Below, piece by piece: positions 1 to 4,860 of a stretch of DNA of 9,431 bases (positions are counted from its first letter, which is position 1; every line of letters begins with the position of its first letter). The notes under the pieces are model-generated. The model was given only the letters and a program-made list of their open reading frames with translations. It was not told where the DNA came from and did not search any database. The stretch spans positions 1 through 9,431 of the forward strand of contig CAZRWL010000030.1 of the NCBI GenBank assembly GCA_964603935.1. Direction: 5' to 3'. The translations under genes were made by a program, and so were the position numbers. Source of the DNA: GWB1-37-8 sp964603935 (lineage in GTDB: Bacteria; Patescibacteriota; Microgenomatia; Levybacterales; UBA12049).

Positions 1-1104
1 GTAAAAGGAAAAACGGTTTTTTTGAGAGCGGATCTGGATGTCCCTCTTCGGGAACTCAAAACTCAAAACTCAAAACTCAAAACTAAGATAGAGGATGACA
101 CTAGGCTAAAAGCGGGGTTGCCCACGATTAAGTATCTTTTAAAACAAAATTGTAAAGTTATTATCGGAGGACATTTGGGAAGGCCTGAACCTAATTCAAG
201 ACTCAAAACTCAAAACTCAAAATTGAGCTTGGAACCGGTGGCTAAGTGGTTTTTTGAAGAATTTAAAATTCGAAATTTGAAATTTGAATTGAAATTAAAA
301 ATTGAAAATTTAAAATTTGTAAAACTAGGAGAGTTTGATGGCTGGCAAATAACAGAGAATCTTTATCTTTTAGAAAATCTCCGTTTTTACGAAGAAGAGG
401 AGCAAAATGATTCTGAATTTGCAAAAAAACTTGCCAATTTGGCGGATGTTTATATAAACGATGCGTTTGCGATGTGCCATCGGAATCACGCTTCAATTGT
501 CGGGATTACCCGTTTTTTGCCTCATTTTGCCGGATTTCATTTGGAAAAAGAAATTGCTAATTTAACTAAGGCTATGGAAAATCCCAAACGGCCTTTAGTT
601 GCTATAATTGGAGGGAAAAAATTAGAAACGAAACTCCCTTTGGTTGAAAAAATGCACAGAATCGCAGATTATGTTCTGGTTGGGGGAAAAATCGCAAGCG
701 AATTTTCCGCGCTTATAAAAATAAGACATGAGAAAATCAATCCGCCATATGGTGGGAAAAAATCCGTCTTGCTGGTTGCGGACGTAACTTCCGACGGCTT
801 GTCAATTACGCAAAATAGTCTTAATAATTTTCTGGATATTATTTCATTGGCGAAAACAGTTATCTGGAATGGAGCAATGGGTTTTATTGATAAGAATGAG
901 GATAATTTTCAGGCAACAAGAAAAATCGCGCAGGCAATTATTGAAAGTAAAGCCTACAGCATTGTTGGGGGAGGAGATACTGTTGAGTTTTTAAACAGGA
1001 TTGGGATTTTAAATGAATTTTCTTTTGCTTCAACCGGCGGAGGCGCAATGCTGGCATTTTTGTCCGGCTCAAAACTCCCAGGGATAGAAGCCTTAATAAA
1101 ATAG
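1..1104 (+). CDS. pgk: phosphoglycerate kinase, 5' end cut by window edge
   Basis: Phosphoglycerate kinase transfers phosphate from 1,3-bisphosphoglycerate to ADP in cytosolic glycolysis. The frame is open from base 1 (VKGKTVFLRADLDVPL), so the TTG at 22 is an internal leucine codon and the true start lies upstream. Family blocks appear in order: RADLDVPL (substrate-binding Asp/Arg), GGHLGRP, ENLRFYEEEE, DAFAMCHRNHAS, the GGKKLETK lysine region, WNGAMG (usually NGPMG), VGGGDT and STGGGAMLAFL, ending KLPGIEALIK. There are 367 visible residues; the family usually has about 390. The stretch between the lysine region and WNGAMG is shorter than usual. Three low-complexity segments coded by short repeats sit at about 53-84, 202-222 and 261-318 without breaking the frame. 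The stop at 1102-1104 directly abuts the stop of the convergent TrpR-like gene. Identity is secure; activity with the insertions is inferred from the intact motifs. Confidence 0.96.
   Translation, partial: VKGKTVFLRADLDVPLRELKTQNSKLKTKIEDDTRLKAGLPTIKYLLKQNCKVIIGGHLGRPEPNSRLKTQNSKLSLEPVAKWFFEEFKIRNLKFELKLKIENLKFVKLGEFDGWQITENLYLLENLRFYEEEEQNDSEFAKKLANLADVYINDAFAMCHRNHASIVGITRFLPHFAGFHLEKEIANLTKAMENPKRPLVAIIGGKKLETKLPLVEKMHRIADYVLVGGKIASEFSALIKIRHEKINPPYGGKKSVLLVADVTSDGLSITQNSLNNFLDIISLAKTVIWNGAMGFIDKNEDNFQATRKIAQAIIESKAYSIVGGGDTVEFLNRIGILNEFSFASTGGGAMLAFLSGSKLPGIEALIK
53..84 (+). repeat. 7-bp tandem repeat (CTCAAAA)n inside pgk
   Basis: Four complete CTCAAAA units (55-82) with partial flanks. 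They are translated as LKTQNSK-type peptide between the RADLDVPL block and the DDTRLKAGLPTIKYLL block, where other PGKs have only a short linker. Seven is not a multiple of three, so three units (21 bp) encode the same seven residues in any plus-strand frame, whereas the opposite strand reads TGA stops. Confidence 0.9.
202..222 (+). repeat. second CTCAAAA array inside pgk
   Basis: Three complete CTCAAAA units give the peptide LKTQNSK just after the HLGRP block, in the loop before SLEPVAKWF. The unit and orientation match the array at 53-84, so two loops of the same enzyme carry the same repeat. Confidence 0.9.
261..318 (+). repeat. degenerate A/T-rich heptamer-like repeat inside pgk
   Basis: An imperfect array built on units such as GAAATTT, almost free of G and C. 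It is translated as alternating basic/hydrophobic peptide (FKIRNLKFELK, then LKIENLKF) between AKWFFEE and the FVKLGEFDGWQI segment. It differs in sequence from the CTCAAAA arrays but has a similar seven-base rhythm. Its borders are approximate. Confidence 0.65.
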
Positions 1105-1551
1105 CTAGAAAGGTTTTTCTTCTTCTCTTCGCTTTTTCCATTGTTTGCGGCGAACTTCTTTCCAGTTAGTCCCGAGTCTTGGAGGAATAATTTGAATGAA
1201 GAAATGGTCAAGATCCTCCCAAAATTTATTCCATTTTTCCGCAGTCATAATTCTCTCAATCGCAAGCCTATAACCTTTTCCCCTATGTGTGAGATTGAGT
1301 TTAACGGTCCAAATAGTAGGATCACTGACTTTAAGTCGTTCATTAATGCTCGGATAGTCGTATCCTTTTATAAGCATGAACGCAATTGCTAACCTTTTTG
1401 CAAGCATAAGTTTTTCTGTTGGAGATAGTAAGTCTTCCAGGAAAAAAGCTATATCCTGTTTTGTCGAGACAGAGGAGAGAGATGTCCAAAATAGATCCAA
1501 AATTCTCTCTTCAACCTTCTTTGCCAAAAATCTCTTCGACACCTGTGCCAT
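1105..1551 (-). CDS. TrpR/YerC-like DNA-binding regulator
   Basis: A 148-residue protein of the Trp-repressor superfamily (YerC/YecD type), expected to bind operator DNA through a helix-turn-helix. The diagnostic segment is at residues about 40-85: FFLEDLLSPTEKLMLAKRLAIAF followed by MLIKGYDYPSINERLKVSDPTIWTVK, which is the family's helix-turn-helix region. The C-terminal third (EKWNKFWEDLDHFF, then a very basic tail KEVRRKQWKKRREEEK) is longer than the roughly 100-residue family core and may add non-specific DNA contact. The ATG at 1551 is the first start after an in-frame TAA nine bases upstream. No Shine-Dalgarno site is visible. A 22-bp dyad lies 15 bp upstream, suggesting autoregulation. 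The gene converges on pgk with no spacer between the two stops. The ligand, if any, cannot be told from sequence; I see no reason to assume tryptophan. Confidence 0.85.
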   Translation of the reverse strand: MAQVSKRFLAKKVEERILDLFWTSLSSVSTKQDIAFFLEDLLSPTEKLMLAKRLAIAFMLIKGYDYPSINERLKVSDPTIWTVKLNLTHRGKGYRLAIERIMTAEKWNKFWEDLDHFFIQIIPPRLGTNWKEVRRKQWKKRREEEKPF

Positions 1552-1565
1552 AAATCTGAATTAAC

Positions 1566-1587
1566 TTAAATGTTTCAAAACATTTAA
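1566..1587 (-). promoter_or_regulatory. 22-bp perfect dyad, candidate TrpR-like operator
   Basis: Two perfect 10-bp arms (TTAAATGTTT and AAACATTTAA) flank a 2-bp centre. The site lies between the predicted -10 of the minus-strand promoter and the start codon of the TrpR-like gene. Trp-repressor family proteins bind palindromes as dimers and often regulate themselves, so this is the natural candidate site. The assignment to this protein is inference. Confidence 0.6.
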
Positions 1588-1601
1588 CCTTATTCATATC
1601 T

Positions 1602-1630
1602 AGATTAGTGGATATGGTAGAGTTTGTCAA
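1602..1630 (-). promoter_or_regulatory. sigma70-type promoter of the TrpR-like gene
   Basis: On the minus strand, a perfect TTGACA (1630-1625) is followed after 17 bp by TAATCT (1607-1602), which keeps the three most conserved -10 positions (T, A, final T). The predicted start is near 1595, giving a leader of about 44 nt that contains the dyad at 1566-1587. Confidence 0.6.
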
Positions 1631-1649
1631 GGTAAGAATATAAGTACTA

Positions 1650-1678
1650 TTGACACAGATATTTTATTGATGCAATAT
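1650..1678 (+). promoter_or_regulatory. divergent promoter for the small RHH gene
   Basis: TTGACA at 1650-1655, a 17-bp spacer, then CAATAT at 1673-1678, a weak -10. It points away from the minus-strand TTGACA at 1625-1630. The predicted start near 1685 lies about two bases before the ATG at 1687, so the mRNA would be nearly leaderless. Confidence 0.45.
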
Positions 1679-1686
1679 TGAATCAT

Positions 1687-1830
1687 ATGATTGGAATCCA
1701 AGTTGATTTACCTAAACATATTCATAGAGAGGTTGAGATTATAGCAAAACTTGAGAAGAAATCCATATCAAGAGTCATTCGTGAAATAATGGCAAGAGAG
1801 ATAAAGGAAAGATTGCATAATGCTTCTTAA
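1687..1830 (+). CDS. small ribbon-helix-helix protein, antitoxin-like
   Basis: A 47-residue reading frame. The N-terminus MIGIQVDLPKHIH has the beta-strand pattern of ribbon-helix-helix (CopG/Arc/MetJ) proteins. It is followed by a helix (REVEIIAKLEKKS), a short turn (SIS) and a second helix (RVIREIMAREIKERLHNA). Proteins of this fold are usually dimeric DNA-binding antitoxins or repressors. The length is short for an antitoxin, which usually has a C-terminal toxin-binding tail. No Shine-Dalgarno site precedes the ATG, but a TTGACA promoter would put the transcript start almost on the ATG. After the TAA the same frame stays open and reads like the end of a PIN-type toxin (see 1831-1899), so this may be the surviving part of a decayed toxin-antitoxin pair. 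Calling it a functional gene is moderately sure; the partner is speculative. Confidence 0.55.
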   Translation: MIGIQVDLPKHIHREVEIIAKLEKKSISRVIREIMAREIKERLHNAS

Positions 1831-1899
1831 GAGATTTTTGCGTTTGACGATGCGTTTCAAAAGAACGGATATATAAGAATTGGAATAGACAAAAGATAA
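1831..1899 (+). pseudogene. possible C-terminal remnant of a PIN-domain toxin
   Basis: Directly after the TAA of the RHH gene, the same frame continues for 22 codons to a second TAA, giving EIFAFDDAFQKNGY then IRIGIDKR. The pattern I-x-x-F/A-D-x-x-F-x-x-x-G-hydrophobic resembles the last conserved segment of VapC-like PIN toxins, where an Asp and a Phe precede a final strand. No start codon and no other PIN motif are present. The reading is that a deletion fused an antitoxin gene to the tail of its toxin. The match is short and could be chance. Confidence 0.3.
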
Positions 1900-1902
1900 A
1901 AC

Positions 1903-1938
1903 TCCGTCCCAAAACTGCCGGGATTGGAAGCATTATTG
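1903..1938 (+). pseudogene. vestigial second copy of the pgk 3' end
   Basis: In one plus-strand frame this segment reads SVPKLPGLEALL, against SGSKLPGIEALI at the end of pgk (1063-1098). The two 36-base segments align without gaps at 26 of 36 positions. Several differences are synonymous third-base changes (ctc/ctg, cca/ccg, ggg/gga, gcc/gca), as expected of a diverged coding homologue. An in-frame TAA lies immediately upstream at 1897-1899, so it cannot be expressed as part of a kinase. It looks like a scar left by insertion, tandem duplication or recombination at the pgk 3' end. Confidence 0.5.
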
Positions 1939-1953
1939 GAATCATTGCGATTC

Positions 1954-2454
1954 CTATTTTACCTGTTCCGCCGGTATCGTCATTTGATATGCAGGTTTAG
2001 TTACTTTTTTTTGTTCGATACTCTCTTTTGTCCAACTAACCAAAGCAGAAGCAATGTCCTTATTATAGTCAATTTGGTCTATGAGGGTAATTCTGATAAA
2101 TCTTTGGCCCGGTCTGTTTTGGTCGTCAAGAGTAAAAGTGGAATTACCTATACGCAAATTGATTGGTAGATTAACGTCTTGACGTATTTCGACAATGCGT
2201 AGTCCGCTAGTATCCATTCCATACGCAATTTCGTTTTTGTCCGGGGTATGCATCGTAACAAGTAGGGGAGGCGCTACGCCCCTGCGTATATCAATCCATG
2301 AACCATCTTCAAACTTTTCAAACTTAAGTCCTCCATATGGATCTTTTGTGTCCATTAAACTTGGTTGCCATGCTTGATATAACTGTTCTAGCTCTTTGTA
2401 GGCGGAATTTATGTTGCTTAGTTGATCTTTTGACTGCGGTGTCCTTTCAGTCAT
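1954..2454 (-). CDS. hypothetical protein, 166 residues
   Basis: I do not recognise this protein. It has no signal peptide or membrane segment. The first 40 residues are polar and probably helical (NINSAYKELEQLYQAWQPSL). From residue about 45 onward there are alternating strand-like segments (GSWIDIRRGVAPPLLVTMHT, IAYGMDTSGLRIVEIRQD, LPINLRIGNSTFTLDD), suggesting a small beta-rich domain. The C-terminus returns to helix with a charged tail (IASALVSWTKESIEQKK). The ATG at 2454 has no Shine-Dalgarno site, but a TTGACA-18-TATAAC promoter would start transcription about four bases before it. It is monocistronic on the minus strand, starting 72 bp beyond the stop of brnA, and ends just short of the pgk-tail scar. 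Its own promoter and good protein-like composition support a real gene; no function is assigned. Confidence 0.7.
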   Translation of the reverse strand: MTERTPQSKDQLSNINSAYKELEQLYQAWQPSLMDTKDPYGGLKFEKFEDGSWIDIRRGVAPPLLVTMHTPDKNEIAYGMDTSGLRIVEIRQDVNLPINLRIGNSTFTLDDQNRPGQRFIRITLIDQIDYNKDIASALVSWTKESIEQKKVTKPAYQMTIPAEQVK

Positions 2455-2464
2455 AATGATTATA

Positions 2465-2494
2465 GTTATAGCATAAGAAGAAATAAAATGTCAA
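2465..2494 (-). promoter_or_regulatory. promoter of the 166-residue hypothetical gene
   Basis: Minus strand: TTGACA (2494-2489), an 18-bp spacer, then TATAAC (2470-2465). A second box, TATAAT, follows immediately at 2464-2459. Using TATAAC, the start falls near 2458, four bases before the ATG at 2454. Confidence 0.6.
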
Positions 2495-2526
2495 ACTGCG
2501 GATTATGTCCGATAGCAAAAGCGTTA

Positions 2527-2805
2527 TTAGGATGATCGCAGTTCTTCTTTGACTTTTTCCGCCAGAAATATTTTCATCAGAGACTGATAGGGCACATCTT
2601 TGGCATTTGCCAATTGTTTTATACGAGCCAAGAGAAATGACGGCACTCTCAGGGAAATAGACTCTTTTGACGGTTTAAGTTCAGATAAATCCATTTCTAC
2701 GGGTTTGGACCAATCAAAATACTCCGAAGTATCGGCGGTTGCCCAAAAATCCCTTTCCTCGTCCTCATTCTTAAATATTGGAATTGGTTTTAATTTCTTT
2801 TTCAT
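2527..2805 (-). CDS. brnA: BrnA-type antitoxin (CopG family)
   Basis: A 92-residue antitoxin of the BrnA/CopG type, expected to neutralise the BrnT toxin by direct binding and to repress the shared promoter. The N-terminal half carries the family signature (PIPIFKNEDEERDFWAT, then EYFDWSKPVEMDLSELKPS). The C-terminal half is the ribbon-helix-helix DNA-binding part (ESISLRVPSFLLARIKQLA, then DVPYQSLMKIFLAEKVKEEL). It is the second gene of a minus-strand operon: its ATG at 2805 lies inside the end of brnT, giving a 35-bp overlap, and it is preceded by a perfect AGGAGG. The toxin-first order is typical of brnTA and unlike most type II modules. The strong ribosome site on the antitoxin would favour antitoxin excess. 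Confidence 0.88.
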   Translation of the reverse strand: MKKKLKPIPIFKNEDEERDFWATADTSEYFDWSKPVEMDLSELKPSKESISLRVPSFLLARIKQLANAKDVPYQSLMKIFLAEKVKEELRSS

Positions 2806-3082
2806 ATTTCCTCCTTTCCTTTTTATTCTGAATTCTTGCTGATATAACTCTAATTTTCTTATCTCTTACCGTAAAAATTAAAGTTAATTTCTTTGCGCTC
2901 TTTGTAATTCCAAAAGCTTCAAACCTTTTTTCTGTTTCAGAATGCCTATTGTCCTCAAATATTACTAATGGTTTATTGAAAAATATCTCTTCAGCTTCTT
3001 TATTTGTTATCTTATGTTTATTTAAATTCTTCTCGATATTGCCCTTATCCCATTGAAAGATTGTTGGTTTTGGTATCGTCAC
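2771..3082 (-). CDS. brnT: BrnT-type toxin (DUF497 ribonuclease family)
   Basis: A 103-residue toxin of the BrnT family, RelE-like ribonucleases that block translation when freed from BrnA. Visible family blocks: IFQWDKGNIEKNLNKHKIT (usual FEWDxxKxxxNxxKHgI), EEIFFNKPLVIFEDNRHSE, KRFEAFGITKSAKKLTLIFTV, and the closing DKKIRVISARIQNKKERRKYE with the catalytic-type Arg/Ser-Ala-Arg cluster. The GTG at 3082 is chosen because it gives a family-length N-terminus and because the promoter at 3089-3117 would start transcription on that very base. There is no Shine-Dalgarno site. It overlaps brnA by 35 bp. The C-terminal EIKTNSNI is a short extension past the usual RRxYE end, probably a by-product of the overlap. 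The gene diverges from gapA. Confidence 0.9.
   Translation of the reverse strand: MTIPKPTIFQWDKGNIEKNLNKHKITNKEAEEIFFNKPLVIFEDNRHSETEKRFEAFGITKSAKKLTLIFTVRDKKIRVISARIQNKKERRKYEKEIKTNSNI
2810..2815 (-). promoter_or_regulatory. Shine-Dalgarno site of brnA
   Basis: A perfect AGGAGG on the minus strand (2815-2810), four bases before the ATG at 2805 and inside the brnT coding sequence. It is the clearest ribosome site in the window and contrasts with the site-less first genes of other units. Confidence 0.85.
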
Positions 3083-3088
3083 AAATTT

Positions 3089-3117
3089 AGTATATTACAG
3101 GAATATACAAATGTCAA
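3089..3117 (-). promoter_or_regulatory. consensus sigma70 promoter of brnTA, leaderless
   Basis: Minus strand: perfect TTGACA (3117-3112), an exact 17-bp spacer, and TATACT (3094-3089), one mismatch from consensus. Counting seven bases past the -10 places +1 at 3082, the G of the brnT GTG start. It is one of the strongest promoters in the window. Confidence 0.8.
3090..3108. promoter_or_regulatory. inverted repeat over the brnTA promoter, candidate BrnA operator
   Basis: GTATATT and AATATAC are perfect 7-bp arms around a 5-bp centre, covering the -10 and most of the spacer of the brnTA promoter. BrnA is a ribbon-helix-helix autorepressor in characterised systems, so a dyad here is the expected operator. 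The same bases include TATATT (3091-3096), a possible -10 for gapA on the other strand. Confidence 0.65.
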
Positions 3118-3121
3118 GGAG
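3116..3121 (+). promoter_or_regulatory. possible Shine-Dalgarno site of gapA
   Basis: AAGGAG ending 12 bases before the ATG at 3134, a rather long spacing. It supports the upstream start of gapA and overlaps the -35 of brnTA on the opposite strand. Confidence 0.45.
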
Positions 3122-3133
3122 AATTTTTTTAAA

Positions 3134-4267
3134 ATGTCTCTTGATGAAAGTTCTTCAAACATTTATACTAGTTGTATGATTAGGGTTGCGATAAATGGAT
3201 ACGGAAGAATTGGCAGAGTAGCGCACCGTGTAATTTTGCAGAAACACAATTCCGAAATTGAAGTAGTTGCGATAAATGCGGGTTCTTCAACAGACATAAA
3301 GGGTTGGCTTTATCTTTTAAAATACGATACATCATATGGTCAATTGGTTGGCCACTCCATAGAGTGTCATCCTGAACTCGTTTCAGGATCTCAAATTAAG
3401 GGAGATTCTGACNNNNNNNNNNTTCGTCAGAATGACAATGGGGAAATTGGTTCATTAATAATTGATGGGAAGGAAATTCCGGTTTTTTCGCAGAAAGATC
3501 CGAGTCTTTTGCCTTGGAAAGATTTAAGCGTTGATGTGGTTATTGAATCAACAGGACATTTTTTAACACAGGAAAAATTATCTGCTCATTTAACATCCGG
3601 AGCAAAAAAAGTAGTTTTGTCGGCCCCGGCAAAAGGAGGAGAGATTGCCACTTATGTTCTTTCAGTTAATGACAAAAATTACAAAGGCGAAAATCTTATT
3701 AACAATGCTTCTTGCACGACTAATTGCATAACTCCTGTTGCCAGAATTATGGTAGATAATTTTGGAGTGGAAAAAGCCATGATGACAACTATTCACGGAT
3801 ACACTTCCGATCAGCGCTTGCAAGACGGGGGGCACAAAGATTACAGACGCGCAAGAGCTGCGGGACAAAACATTGTTCCGACCTCAACCGGCGCCACAGT
3901 TGCCGCAGCGCAGGCAATTCCTGAGCTTAACGGCATATTTAACGGTTTGGCAATTCGCGTTCCTGTTGCTGTCGGGTCTTTATCTGATTTTACATTTTTA
4001 CTGAAAAAACCAACAACAAAAGAGGAAGTGAATGAAATATTCAAAAAAGAAGTACGAAATCCTATGTACAATGGTATATTGGAAGTAACCGAGGATCCAA
4101 TCGTGTCATCGGATATAATTGGCAATTCCCATTCTGCAATTGTTGATCTTTCCTTAACGCAGGTTGTTGGCGGAAACATGGTCAAAGTTGTTGCGTGGTA
4201 TGACAATGAATTCGGCTACGCCAATAGACTGGTTGAGGAAGTAATAATGGTGGGGGGCTGGCCATGA
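3134..4267 (+). CDS. gapA: glyceraldehyde-3-phosphate dehydrogenase with repeat insertion
   Basis: Type I GAPDH, which oxidises glyceraldehyde-3-phosphate to 1,3-bisphosphoglycerate with NAD(P), the step before Pgk. The Rossmann start RVAINGYGRIGRVAHR, the catalytic block NNASCTTNCITPVARIM with the active Cys, TTIHGYTSDQRLQD, the RRARAAGQNIVPTSTGA phosphate site and the end WYDNEFGYANRLVEEV are all present. ATG 3134 is chosen for its AAGGAG at 3116-3121. ATG 3176 is where the conserved family sequence begins (MIRVAING) and is a real alternative, since the extra 14 residues match nothing known to me. Between YGQLVGHS and GSLIIDGKEIPVFSQKDP, at a surface turn in known structures, lies an insertion of about 25 residues coded by a palindromic repeat and holding ten Ns. 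The frame is continuous only if the gap length is right modulo three. The TGA overlaps the next ATG (ATGA). Confidence 0.94.
   Translation: MSLDESSSNIYTSCMIRVAINGYGRIGRVAHRVILQKHNSEIEVVAINAGSSTDIKGWLYLLKYDTSYGQLVGHSIECHPELVSGSQIKGDSDXXXXRQNDNGEIGSLIIDGKEIPVFSQKDPSLLPWKDLSVDVVIESTGHFLTQEKLSAHLTSGAKKVVLSAPAKGGEIATYVLSVNDKNYKGENLINNASCTTNCITPVARIMVDNFGVEKAMMTTIHGYTSDQRLQDGGHKDYRRARAAGQNIVPTSTGATVAAAQAIPELNGIFNGLAIRVPVAVGSLSDFTFLLKKPTTKEEVNEIFKKEVRNPMYNGILEVTEDPIVSSDIIGNSHSAIVDLSLTQVVGGNMVKVVAWYDNEFGYANRLVEEVIMVGGWP
3365..3437 (+). repeat. double-hairpin palindromic element inside gapA
   Basis: Bounded by inverted ends TGTCAT / ATGACA. The left half folds as ATCCTGAA / TTCAGGAT around a short loop. 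The right half pairs ATTCTGAC with GTCAGAAT on either side of the N run. It is translated in frame as CHPELVSGSQ, then a short linker, then RQNDN. A second copy is at 8969-9056; the two left halves share TGTCAT, GAACTCGTTTCA and ATCTC. It resembles in principle the protein-coding palindromic elements of Rickettsia, though not in sequence. Confidence 0.85.
3413..3422. other. assembly gap (10 Ns) at the hairpin apex
   Basis: Ten Ns lie between ATTCTGAC and its complement GTCAGAAT, at the loop of the right-hand hairpin of the gapA repeat. A round ten probably marks an unresolved length. By analogy with the copy at 9030-9056 the missing bases would be about eight, which would not keep the frame, so the true length matters. 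Confidence 0.9.
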
Positions 4268-4860
4268 AGAAAGATTCCATTGAGCTTCCCAATATCCGCA
4301 TGATTACTGTTTCCGGCCGAATTGCTTCGGGTTCGACAACTTTAGGTCATAAGCTGGCTAAAATTTTAGGTTGGCGTCATGTCGAAGGGGGAGATGTTTT
4401 CTGGGAAGCTGTCCGAACAAAACTAGACTTGGATAGTAAGGATACGGGCTTAAGACCTGACAAGGAAGACGAGGATTTTGACGCTTCTTTGAAAAAAATT
4501 TTGCAAAACAACAAAGACTTGGTGTTGGAAACGAAACTTGCCGGATTTAACGCGCAGGAAATTCCGGGCATTTTTAAAATCGGAGTTATTTGTGAAGATG
4601 AAAAGGGGAATGATAAAGCAGATATTAGAATAGACAGACTCATGAATCGGGAGAAAATTTCCATAGAACAGGCAAAAGAAGAAGTTATAGAGCGGGAAAA
4701 AAACGATTTAGAGAAATGGAGAAGAATATATGCCAATGGCGATCCGAACTGGGTTTATTGGGATAAGAAATATTATGATTTGGTCATCAATACGTACTCA
4801 CATAACCAAGACGAAACCCTCAAACTGGCTCTGGAGAAAATTGGATATAGAGTTAACTAG
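4264..4860 (+). CDS. cytidylate kinase-like P-loop kinase
   Basis: A 198-residue P-loop kinase most like the archaeal-type cytidylate kinases, which phosphorylate CMP/dCMP. The P-loop at residues 18-26 is GRIASGSTT, where the usual Lys is replaced by Ser; related short CMP kinases also vary here (GSGTTT). Next come GDVFWE (NMP-side Asp), a strand LVLETKLAGF, then the Arg-rich lid RIDRLMNREKISIEQAKEEV with IEREKNDLEKWRRIY, and the closing YDLVINTYSHNQDETLKLAL, typical of the family. It starts within the gapA stop (ATGA), so the two are translationally coupled and cotranscribed. Its 3' end overlaps the convergent gene by 8 bp. The substrate is inferred from family resemblance. An authentic CMP kinase may exist elsewhere, and this could be a paralogue with a different nucleotide. 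Confidence 0.75.
   Translation: MKKDSIELPNIRMITVSGRIASGSTTLGHKLAKILGWRHVEGGDVFWEAVRTKLDLDSKDTGLRPDKEDEDFDASLKKILQNNKDLVLETKLAGFNAQEIPGIFKIGVICEDEKGNDKADIRIDRLMNREKISIEQAKEEVIEREKNDLEKWRRIYANGDPNWVYWDKKYYDLVINTYSHNQDETLKLALEKIGYRVN

Noticed and set aside
53..222. CRISPR array from the short repeats in pgk
   Set aside because: The units are 7 bp, directly tandem without spacers, and lie in a coding frame; no cas genes are present.
1924..2169. Plus-strand open frame starting in the pgk-tail scar
   Set aside because: Only the first residues resemble a PGK terminus; the rest is antisense to the 166-residue hypothetical gene, which has its own promoter.
3841..4206. Long open frame on the minus strand inside gapA
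   Set aside because: It is antisense to the well-conserved catalytic and phosphate-binding part of GAPDH and has no family-like sequence.
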